Below, in pieces: positions 1 to 4,348 of a stretch of 6,238 nt of DNA; position 1 is the first letter of the stretch, and each line of letters starts with the position of its first letter. The stretch comes from Bacteroidales bacterium (lineage in GTDB: Bacteria; Bacteroidota; Bacteroidia; Bacteroidales; WCHB1-69): contig JAKSMH010000075.1 of the NCBI GenBank assembly GCA_024400715.1, positions 1 to 6,238 of the forward strand, in the 5' to 3' direction. The translations under genes and the position numbers were made by a program. The notes under the pieces were generated by a model. The model was not told where the DNA came from. It made no database searches and was given only the letters and a program-made list of their open reading frames with translations.

Positions 1-213
1 GATGCCATAGCATTCACAAGTCCTCATTACCGCACCGATATTCTGTGTTTGGAACAAATCCTCCATCACCACGGTAAAATGGCGCGTACGCTGGGCCAGC
101 ACTTCCATTATACGCATATTACGTTCCTCTGTCAAGAAAGTCTGCAGGTATTCACAGACTTTTCTCCGGGTAGCTCGATTTTCAATATGGTATAATTTCA
201 AATGCTGTTCCAT
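1..213 (-). CDS. TrmH/SpoU-family RNA 2'-O-methyltransferase (N-terminal 71 residues, cut by window edge)
   Basis: An open frame runs from the ATG at 213-211 off the left edge, giving 71 residues. The protein begins MEQHLKLYHIENRATRRKVC and contains TVVMEDLFQTQNIGAVMRTC at about 47-66. This is motif 1 of the SPOUT (SpoU) methyltransferases: Asn58 and Arg64 have the Asn-x5-Arg spacing of the Asn/Arg pair in TrmH, where the Arg is catalytic. The family transfers a methyl group from S-adenosylmethionine to a ribose 2'-OH; TrmH itself makes Gm18 in tRNA. The first 45 residues, with the TEERNMRIMEVLAQRT stretch before the motif, resemble Bacteroidota TrmH proteins rather than RlmB, which has an L30-like N-terminal domain. 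The SAM-binding C-terminal knot lies outside the window, so the exact target is inferred. It is the last visible gene of the minus-strand operon, 25 bases after fmt, with no promoter or terminator between them. Confidence 0.87.
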   Translation of the reverse strand, partial: MEQHLKLYHIENRATRRKVCEYLQTFLTEERNMRIMEVLAQRTRHFTVVMEDLFQTQNIGAVMRTCECYGI

Positions 214-238
214 TTCGCGGGATTAGAAATTTACAATT

Positions 239-1198
239 TTAATATAATACGCTTTCAAAATTTTCGCTATGCCATCCTCTCACGAATTCGCCAGACGGCA
301 TCCTTTTTTTTCCTTCAAACTGAATGGTTTTCAGGATAAGTTGGCCATCAGCGACATTCACCACGAAATCACCTTCCTTGTCTATTTCAAAACGACCTAT
401 CTCACCCACAGAGCTTCCTTCCCGCACTTTTGCCTCATAGCATTTCAAAATAAATTCCCGTCCTTCAAGATTCTTGATTCGCGTAAATGCACCCGGATAT
501 GGAGACAAACCCCTGATTTGATTAAATATTGTCTGGGCGGACTGTTTCCAGTCAATCAGCATATCCTCGCGTAATATTTTGGGAGCTGGTTTCAACACCG
601 CGTTTTCGGGCACTTGCTGGCACTTTCCTTTCACCTCGCCGGCATCGATGGCTTTCAGCGTTTTAAGAATTAAGTCTGCCCCCACTTTCATCAGTTCGTC
701 ATACAATTCGCCGGTGGTTTCCTGTGGCCCGATAGGGACTTCCACCTGGTCGATGATATCGCCACAATCGACCTGCGGATTCAAAAAGAAAGTCGTCACC
801 CCCGTCATTGTTTCCCCGTTCATCACTGCCCGCTGGATAGGGGCGGCGCCGCGATAATTGGGCAGAAGGGACGCGTGCAGATTAAACGACCCCTTTGGCG
901 GTATGGAATAAACCACCTCGGGCAGGATGCGAAAAGCCACCACGACAAACACATCCGCATTAAGCTGCTTTAATTGCTTAATAAAATCCTCGGCTTTCCG
1001 TTTTTCGGGTTGCAAGATAGGCAATTGGTGGGTCAGGGCCGTTTTTTTTACTTCCGAAAAGCGCAATTGCTGCCCTCTTCCCGCAGGTTTGTCGGGAACA
1101 GTCACAACGCCAACCACCTCAGCAAAGTCTGAGGATAAAATGGCTTCCAGACCCGCACAAGCGAACTCTGGCGTACCCATAAAAACAACTCTTAACAT
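239..1198 (-). CDS. fmt: Methionyl-tRNA formyltransferase
   Basis: 319 residues, a normal length for Fmt. The enzyme moves the formyl group of 10-formyltetrahydrofolate onto Met-tRNA(fMet) in the cytoplasm, producing the bacterial initiator tRNA. The N-terminal Rossmann domain opens with MLRVVFMGTPEFA. The substrate loop is DKPAGRGQQL (36-45). The catalytic region is FNLHASLLPNYRGAAPI (105-121), with Asn106 and His108 as the formyl-transfer pair, and the third catalytic residue is Asp144 in VDCGDII. The C-terminal tRNA-binding domain starts near residue 205 and includes GLSPYPGAFTRI. The chosen ATG (1198-1196) puts the Rossmann strand directly at the N-terminus, as in homologues. It overlaps the ribH stop by 7 bases (1192-1198), which suggests translational coupling. 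No Shine-Dalgarno sequence is visible. All key residues are present, so a working enzyme is expected. Confidence 0.97.
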   Translation of the reverse strand: MLRVVFMGTPEFACAGLEAILSSDFAEVVGVVTVPDKPAGRGQQLRFSEVKKTALTHQLPILQPEKRKAEDFIKQLKQLNADVFVVVAFRILPEVVYSIPPKGSFNLHASLLPNYRGAAPIQRAVMNGETMTGVTTFFLNPQVDCGDIIDQVEVPIGPQETTGELYDELMKVGADLILKTLKAIDAGEVKGKCQQVPENAVLKPAPKILREDMLIDWKQSAQTIFNQIRGLSPYPGAFTRIKNLEGREFILKCYEAKVREGSSVGEIGRFEIDKEGDFVVNVADGQLILKTIQFEGKKRMPSGEFVRGWHSENFESVLY

Positions 1199-1692
1199 AA
1201 TGATCTTTGAAAATCTATCATTTGGAGACAGCTAACTGCCGCTTCCACACCCTTGTTGCCGTGCTTTCCGCCCGAACGGTCAACGGCCTGCTGCATATCA
1301 TTGCAGGTCAGCACGCCAAAGATAACAGGAGTAGCGTAATCAATAGCAACTTTGGCGATGCCATCGGCCACAGCTTGGGCGATAAACTCAAAATGGCGGG
1401 TTTCCCCCTGGATAATGCAGCCCAGACAAATCACCGCGTCCATTTTCTCATCCGCCTCGAGCATCATCACCGCTGCCGATGGGAGTTCAAAACTTCCAGG
1501 GACAGAACAAACGCGAATATTGGCTTTTGGCACACCGTTTGCTACCAGGGTTTCGACGGATCCGTCTCTCAATTTATCCGTAACTTCGTTATTCCACTGG
1601 CTCACTACAACGCCAATTCTCACCTGTTGGGGTGAGAATTGCTTATGAGGAGTAAATGAAATTTCAGAAAGATTTTTCTTCTTATCGGCCAT
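1192..1692 (-). CDS. ribH: 6,7-dimethyl-8-ribityllumazine synthase
   Basis: 166 residues, as expected for lumazine synthase. It condenses 5-amino-6-ribitylamino-uracil with 3,4-dihydroxy-2-butanone 4-phosphate, the penultimate step of riboflavin synthesis; the family forms cytoplasmic pentamers or 60-mer capsids. Visible motifs in order: VVSQWN (29-34; Trp33 stands where the ring-stacking aromatic, usually Phe, sits), VPGSFELP (64-71), CLGCIIQGETRHFEF (89-103) with the catalytic His100, and DRSGGKHGNKG (138-148) with the phosphate-site Arg139. The N-terminus carries a lysine-rich extension of about 20 residues before the first strand, common in Bacteroidota. It starts 2 bases after the TPR gene stop and ends overlapping fmt by 7 bases, so it is the middle gene of an operon. 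No FMN riboswitch is seen upstream. Codons 18-27 form a perfect 11-bp hairpin, listed separately. Confidence 0.97.
   Translation of the reverse strand: MADKKKNLSEISFTPHKQFSPQQVRIGVVVSQWNNEVTDKLRDGSVETLVANGVPKANIRVCSVPGSFELPSAAVMMLEADEKMDAVICLGCIIQGETRHFEFIAQAVADGIAKVAIDYATPVIFGVLTCNDMQQAVDRSGGKHGNKGVEAAVSCLQMIDFQRSLC
1614..1641 (-). repeat. Perfect 11-bp inverted repeat inside the ribH coding sequence
   Basis: The plus strand reads CAATTCTCACC (1614-1624), six bases TGTTGG (1625-1630), then GGTGAGAATTG (1631-1641), an exact reverse complement. In the ribH mRNA it would fold into an 11-bp stem with a 6-base loop, 51-79 bases after the start codon, covering codons for residues 18-27 (QFSPQQVRIG). 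It has no U-run and lies within translated sequence, so it is not a normal intrinsic terminator. The structure is read directly; any effect on translation or mRNA stability is inference. Confidence 0.8.
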
Positions 1693-1694
1693 CT

Positions 1695-2396
1695 TTATTG
1701 AAGTTTGCTTTTTACGTTTTCGGCAAATTTAGCCACACCCATACTCATATATTGATCGTAATATTCACTTTCAATACGTTGATAGGCCTTGTCAGCTTCT
1801 TTCCAGTTTTCACTTCTTTCATACATCTGACCTAATTTAAACAGATTGATAGGAGTGAAATAAGGATCATCATTTTCCACTGATTTCTTGTAATAAGAAA
1901 TAGCCTTGCTTTCGTCGCCTTGTTCGTCGTACAAATCACCAATCAATGCTTGGCAAGCATACCACAACACATCTTCCTTTTTCTTGAACTGCAACAAATA
2001 ATTCAGTGCTTCTTCCTTATCATTAAGTTTCAAATAGCACAAACCTGCGTAATATTTGGCAGTATTGGCAGTTTTCGTCATTTTGTAATCAGAAATAATG
2101 GTCAAAAAACCATCATTTTCGTCATCACCTTCCAATGCCAGATTCAACGAAAGTGAATCGCCAGCCAAATAATGGTTGATTGGGGCAATCATTGCAGCTG
2201 AAGCTTTTTGATTTCTTGGCGTAAAATAAAACTTATTCAATGCGATAGCAGCGGCGATAACCACTAAAATGGCAATGATTACACCATAAATTACATTTTG
2301 ATATTTTGCAAAGAAGTTAACTAACCGAGTACCAAAATTCTCTTTTTCTTGTGTGTTTTCGGTCTTTTTTGCACCTAATTGTTCATTATTTGCCAT
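1695..2396 (-). CDS. Membrane-anchored tetratricopeptide repeat protein
   Basis: 233 residues. The polar N-terminus of about 33 residues (many Lys, Glu, Asn) is followed by one strongly hydrophobic segment, roughly residues 35-53, rich in Ile, Val and Ala. The C-terminal part then has TPR-type helical pairs at about 112-145 (AKYYAGLCYLKLNDKEEALN), 146-179 (ACQALIGDLYDEQGDESKAI) and 184-217 (INLFKLGQMYERSENWKEAD), with the Gly/Ala/Tyr spacing of TPRs. There is no signal-peptidase site, so it should be an inner-membrane protein with the TPRs in the periplasm, like the YfgM/TPR_21 group; that placement is inferred. A binding partner cannot be named from sequence. It is the first gene of the TPR-ribH-fmt-trmH operon and has the promoter at 2425-2458. 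TPR-protein next to ribH is, from memory, a recurrent arrangement in Bacteroidota. Confidence 0.88.
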   Translation of the reverse strand: MANNEQLGAKKTENTQEKENFGTRLVNFFAKYQNVIYGVIIAILVVIAAAIALNKFYFTPRNQKASAAMIAPINHYLAGDSLSLNLALEGDDENDGFLTIISDYKMTKTANTAKYYAGLCYLKLNDKEEALNYLLQFKKKEDVLWYACQALIGDLYDEQGDESKAISYYKKSVENDDPYFTPINLFKLGQMYERSENWKEADKAYQRIESEYYDQYMSMGVAKFAENVKSKLQ

Positions 2397-2424
2397 ATCT
2401 TACTTATTTTAAAAATTTAGGCGG

Positions 2425-2458
2425 CAAAGATACAAAAAATTTCGTATGCTTTGACAAA
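2425..2458 (-). promoter_or_regulatory. Bacteroidota-type promoter of the TPR-ribH-fmt-trmH operon
   Basis: Read on the minus strand, TATCTTTG (2432-2425) is an exact match to the TAnnTTTG -7 box, and TTTG (2458-2455) stands 22 bases upstream as the -33 element. Spacing is slightly long compared with the usual 19-21. It lies about 29 bases before the ATG of the TPR gene and only about 20 bases after the stop of the glycosyltransferase gene. No hairpin terminator is seen between the two transcription units. Confidence 0.75.
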
Positions 2459-2477
2459 TAAAATTTTAATGCGTTTT

Positions 2478-3416
2478 TTACCAGTCAAAATCGTCTTTTT
2501 TTGCCATCAGCACATCGTTAATCCAATTGGTAAAAATCTTAACGAACGCTTTACTATAAACATATTTAAACATGAATTTATCCGCCTTTTTGTCCAACAC
2601 GATATCGCTTGGATGCTTCAACGGAAGGATGGGATACGCTCTTTTTATCAAACGGCGGAACTTACGTTTTGATCCGTTCGTGTGCACGCCCACATTGGTA
2701 ACCAAATTCAAAGTTGGTGCGATGGCCAGACCGGAATTCAGCCAAATATGGAAATTATATTGGTATTCCCAGATTGGGACTTGTGTTTTTTTTATAATAT
2801 TGTACCTACGGTGCCAGTAACGGCGTTCCTTCGGTCGGCGCGTATATTGTTTAACCACTTGGTCGAAATTCACCTTGTTCAACTCATCCGGATTCAAATC
2901 AAAATCGGTCCATCTGTCCCGCCAAGTCGCGAAGCCCCAGGTATTGGCGTAGGCGGAAAAATAATACGAGCAGCCGCCATACTTTTTTTGCTTTCTTTTA
3001 AGTGCCCTTTGGTGCTTGCGAAAATTGACCGCACCAATATGATAAATTCGTTTATCATTTCTGAAACGTTCCAAAAGTTCTTGGCAATAGACAAAAAAAT
3101 CGGGGTGCGGGAGACAATCCTCAAAGAGAATCACGCCTTCTTCTTCCTGCTCGAAGAACCACTTCATAGCATTCATAATGGCCGCGGTCTTTCCTTGGTG
3201 TTCCTCAGGAAAAAATTTATGCAGTTCACACGACCATTCGGGCATAATCACAGACTTGGTACGAATGCAGTTAATGTTATCCTGCACATCCCCTTCAATG
3301 GGCGCGTCTGCCGCCACATACAGTTTTTGCGGTTGCAGGTCTTTAATCACCTGAAACAAGTTATGCGTTTCAAAAACGCGATTATATATCACCAACAGGA
3401 TAGGAACTTGATACAT
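2478..3416 (-). CDS. Glycosyltransferase, HlpA-like nucleotide-diphospho-sugar transferase type
   Basis: 312 residues from the ATG at 3416-3414. A longer frame reaches 3494, but its extra 26 codons overlap the hicB stop and contain this gene's -7 box, and homologous proteins begin at the beta strand of YQVPILLVIYNR. The fold is GT-A-like: a first strand and NR (12-13), YVAADAP (33-39), HQGKTAAIMNAMKWFF (73-88), GVILFEDCLPHPDFF (94-108) as the DxD-equivalent, NTWGFATWRDRW (158-169), and WEYQYNFHIWLNSGLAIAPT (216-235). Relatives commonly read ILEDDCLP at the metal-binding site; here it is ILFEDCLP, leaving Asp100 with Glu99. A very basic stretch occurs at 134-145. Such enzymes usually act in surface polysaccharide or LPS glycan synthesis in the cytoplasm. 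Donor and acceptor sugars cannot be read, and no other glycan genes are in the window. It seems to be a single-gene unit lying after hicB. Confidence 0.85.
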   Translation of the reverse strand: MYQVPILLVIYNRVFETHNLFQVIKDLQPQKLYVAADAPIEGDVQDNINCIRTKSVIMPEWSCELHKFFPEEHQGKTAAIMNAMKWFFEQEEEGVILFEDCLPHPDFFVYCQELLERFRNDKRIYHIGAVNFRKHQRALKRKQKKYGGCSYYFSAYANTWGFATWRDRWTDFDLNPDELNKVNFDQVVKQYTRRPKERRYWHRRYNIIKKTQVPIWEYQYNFHIWLNSGLAIAPTLNLVTNVGVHTNGSKRKFRRLIKRAYPILPLKHPSDIVLDKKADKFMFKYVYSKAFVKIFTNWINDVLMAKKDDFDW

Positions 3417-3432
3417 ACCTTCAATTTTTCTG

Positions 3433-3440
3433 CAAAAATA
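3433..3440 (-). promoter_or_regulatory. -7 box of the glycosyltransferase gene
   Basis: On the minus strand TATTTTTG (3440-3433) matches TAnnTTTG and ends 16 bases before the ATG at 3416. A convincing -33 TTTG at the right distance is not seen. The box falls within the upstream extension of the open frame and therefore supports the downstream start codon. It would allow expression independent of hicAB. Confidence 0.55.
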
Positions 3441-3486
3441 CAAAAAAACATTTATCCTTACATTATATTTAAATGAATAAATATGT

Positions 3487-3876
3487 TTACACAAGGCTCA
3501 CGCGGCGTAGTTCATCTGAAAATCGCAGAATGCCTTCCTGAATACGTTGTACCGTTTTACGCGAGGGACGACTTTTCCCCGTGGCATAATGACTTAACTG
3601 GTGTCTGTTGACGCCCGTAATTGTCTGCAAATCTGCAAAATTCAGCCTTCCGCTCATATAGTTCAAAAAACTTGCCGTATCAAATTTACATTCAAAAGTC
3701 ATATCTGGCAATGTCGGCAGAAGCGATTTTGCCTCCAAGTACGAGTTTTTCACATCCTCTATTGCCATTTCAACGGTCTCACCCATTCCAATAAAACCAA
3801 CTTTATAATTATGTTGAGGAACCGCTGTGAAACTTCCATCCTCATTGCGTTCGATAATCACTACAATTTTTCCCAT
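3487..3876 (-). CDS. hicB: HicB antitoxin with C-terminal helix-turn-helix
   Basis: 129 residues. The N-terminal half (1-55), GKIVVIIERNEDGSFTAVPQ followed by GMGETVEMAIEDVKNSYLEAK, is the degraded RNase H-like HicB domain that binds and blocks the toxin. The C-terminal half is an XRE-like helix-turn-helix, about residues 78-115 (LNFADLQTITGVNRHQLSHY, then GKSRPSRKTVQRIQ), expected to bind DNA and repress the hicAB promoter. It ends RRVSLV, much like Bacteroides HicB proteins that end in a similar hydrophobic tail. It begins 7 bases after the hicA stop with no promoter of its own, so the two are co-transcribed in the usual toxin-first order. Assignment is strong because the partner gene is adjacent and both match the family over full length. 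Autoregulation is family knowledge, not something shown here. Confidence 0.92.
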   Translation of the reverse strand: MGKIVVIIERNEDGSFTAVPQHNYKVGFIGMGETVEMAIEDVKNSYLEAKSLLPTLPDMTFECKFDTASFLNYMSGRLNFADLQTITGVNRHQLSHYATGKSRPSRKTVQRIQEGILRFSDELRRVSLV

Positions 3877-3883
3877 TTATCCA

Positions 3884-4075
3884 TTATTTAAAATTAACTC
3901 CTGACTGTTTCTTAATATAATTCAGTAAAACAATGCCAACATCAGCTTTCATGTGTCTTGGCAACTGAAATTTTATATTTGTAATCGGACTATACCACCA
4001 TTCATGATTCTTTCCTTCATTAACGAAATAGCAACCATTAGCTTTTAATTTCATTTTAAGTTCGGAAATCTTCAT
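3884..4075 (-). CDS. hicA: HicA toxin, mRNA interferase
   Basis: 63 residues from the ATG at 4075-4073. A frame 11 codons longer begins at 4108, but the -7 promoter box (4098-4105) lies inside that extension, and HicA proteins start at the MKISELKMKLKANGCYF strand-helix. HicA has a small dsRBD-like fold and cleaves mRNA when free of HicB. The catalytic His is His24 in GKNHEWWYSP (21-30); Bacteroidota HicA proteins read NHxxWYSP at this place. LPRHMKADVG (38-47) is the second recognisable segment. Lacking any stop or frameshift, it is probably intact. Length fits the family (about 60-80). It is followed by hicB at 7 bases, and the toxin gene comes first, as is normal for hicAB. Confidence 0.92.
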   Translation of the reverse strand: MKISELKMKLKANGCYFVNEGKNHEWWYSPITNIKFQLPRHMKADVGIVLLNYIKKQSGVNFK

Positions 4076-4097
4076 GACTGATTTTATTTTCACGATG

Positions 4098-4127
4098 CAA
4101 AAATACACAAATAAATATTAAAATCAA
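4098..4127 (-). promoter_or_regulatory. hicAB promoter
   Basis: On the minus strand TATTTTTG (4105-4098) fits the TAnnTTTG -7 box, and TTG (4127-4125) lies exactly 19 bases upstream as the -33 element. Transcription would start near 4092, giving a leader of about 17 bases before the hicA ATG at 4075. This position fixes the short hicA start and rules out the in-frame ATG at 4108. Confidence 0.7.
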
Positions 4128-4138
4128 TATACAATTGA
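4124..4138. promoter_or_regulatory. Candidate HicB operator: small dyad over the -33 element
   Basis: TCAAT (4124-4128), five bases, then ATTGA (4134-4138) make a perfect 5-bp dyad that covers the -33 TTG of the hicAB promoter. HicB proteins with an HTH domain usually repress their own promoter by binding such dyads. The region is very A/T rich, so a 5-bp match could be chance; the role is inferred from position alone. Confidence 0.3.
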
Positions 4139-4163
4139 ATATTTTTTATAGAACCATCCCGTT

Positions 4164-4171
4164 TAATTTTG
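4164..4171 (+). promoter_or_regulatory. Possible -7 box upstream of the large inverted repeat
   Basis: TAATTTTG on the plus strand fits TAnnTTTG. No TTG is found 19-22 bases upstream (the nearest is 26 bases away at 4135-4137), so this is weak. If active, a transcript would begin at about 4177, at the first base of the 14-bp inverted repeat, and would either be a short RNA or give coaX a leader of some 170 bases. Confidence 0.25.
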
Positions 4172-4176
4172 TTGAG

Positions 4177-4214
4177 ATTCCGATGTTTCCTCCATACATC
4201 GGAAACATCGGAAT
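4177..4214. repeat. 14-bp perfect inverted repeat containing three copies of ACATCGGAA
   Basis: ATTCCGATGTTTCC (4177-4190) and GGAAACATCGGAAT (4201-4214) are exact reverse complements separated by 10 bases. Within this, the 9-base word ACATCGGAA occurs inverted at 4178-4186 and twice in direct tandem at 4196-4204 and 4205-4213; the middle copy spans part of the spacer. It lies between divergent genes, where a terminator would serve neither hicA nor coaX, and it has no U-tract. A multi-site operator, a hairpin in a leader RNA, or a remnant of a small repeat element are all possible. Confidence 0.85.
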
Positions 4215-4277
4215 GGCGATGAATTATGGGCCAAGAAGTGGCGGCGGTAGAAAAAACGATGCAATAATGCCAACGCA

Positions 4278-4301
4278 TTGTCGCCGCAGAAATGGCGACA
4301 A
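4278..4301. repeat. 8-bp perfect dyad next to the coaX promoter
   Basis: TTGTCGCC (4278-4285), 8 bases, then GGCGACAA (4294-4301) form an exact inverted repeat. Its right arm reaches the place where a -33 element for the coaX -7 box at 4323 would be expected, and no consensus -33 TTTG is present there. This suggests a regulator-binding site, but the G/C-rich word stands in a longer stretch of unusual composition (about 4210-4300) and could be part of an old repeat. Confidence 0.6.
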
Positions 4302-4322
4302 CGTCAATTCTAAAATTTTGTG

Positions 4323-4330
4323 TACATTTG
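4323..4330 (+). promoter_or_regulatory. -7 box of the coaX promoter
   Basis: TACATTTG is an exact TAnnTTTG match ending 18 bases before the coaX ATG at 4349. The -33 element is not recognisable. Because the box lies within the upstream open extension (from 4292), it supports starting coaX at 4349. The leader is A/T rich with no Shine-Dalgarno sequence. Confidence 0.6.
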
Positions 4331-4348
4331 CAGCATATAAAATATAAT

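Noticed and set aside
1693..1694. FMN riboswitch control of ribH
   Set aside because: ribH begins 2 bases after the previous gene, and no conserved FMN-aptamer segments are seen ahead of ribH or ahead of the operon.
2397..2477. Possible terminator between the glycosyltransferase and TPR genes
   Set aside because: Only a short AAAATTTT palindrome is present, with no G/C stem followed by a T-run, so no intrinsic terminator can be claimed.
2682..3476. Long plus-strand open frame of 264 codons
   Set aside because: It is antisense to the well-supported glycosyltransferase, has no family resemblance, and its length follows from the codon pattern of the real gene.
4113..4144. AAATATT / AATATTT inverted pair flanking the hicAB -33 region
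   Set aside because: Its centre does not match the better TCAAT/ATTGA dyad and the words are low-complexity A/T sequence.
4135..4347. Open frame of 70 codons on the plus strand across the hicA-coaX intergenic region
   Set aside because: It runs through the inverted repeats and the coaX promoter, has no recognisable domain and a composition unlike neighbouring proteins; more likely noncoding.
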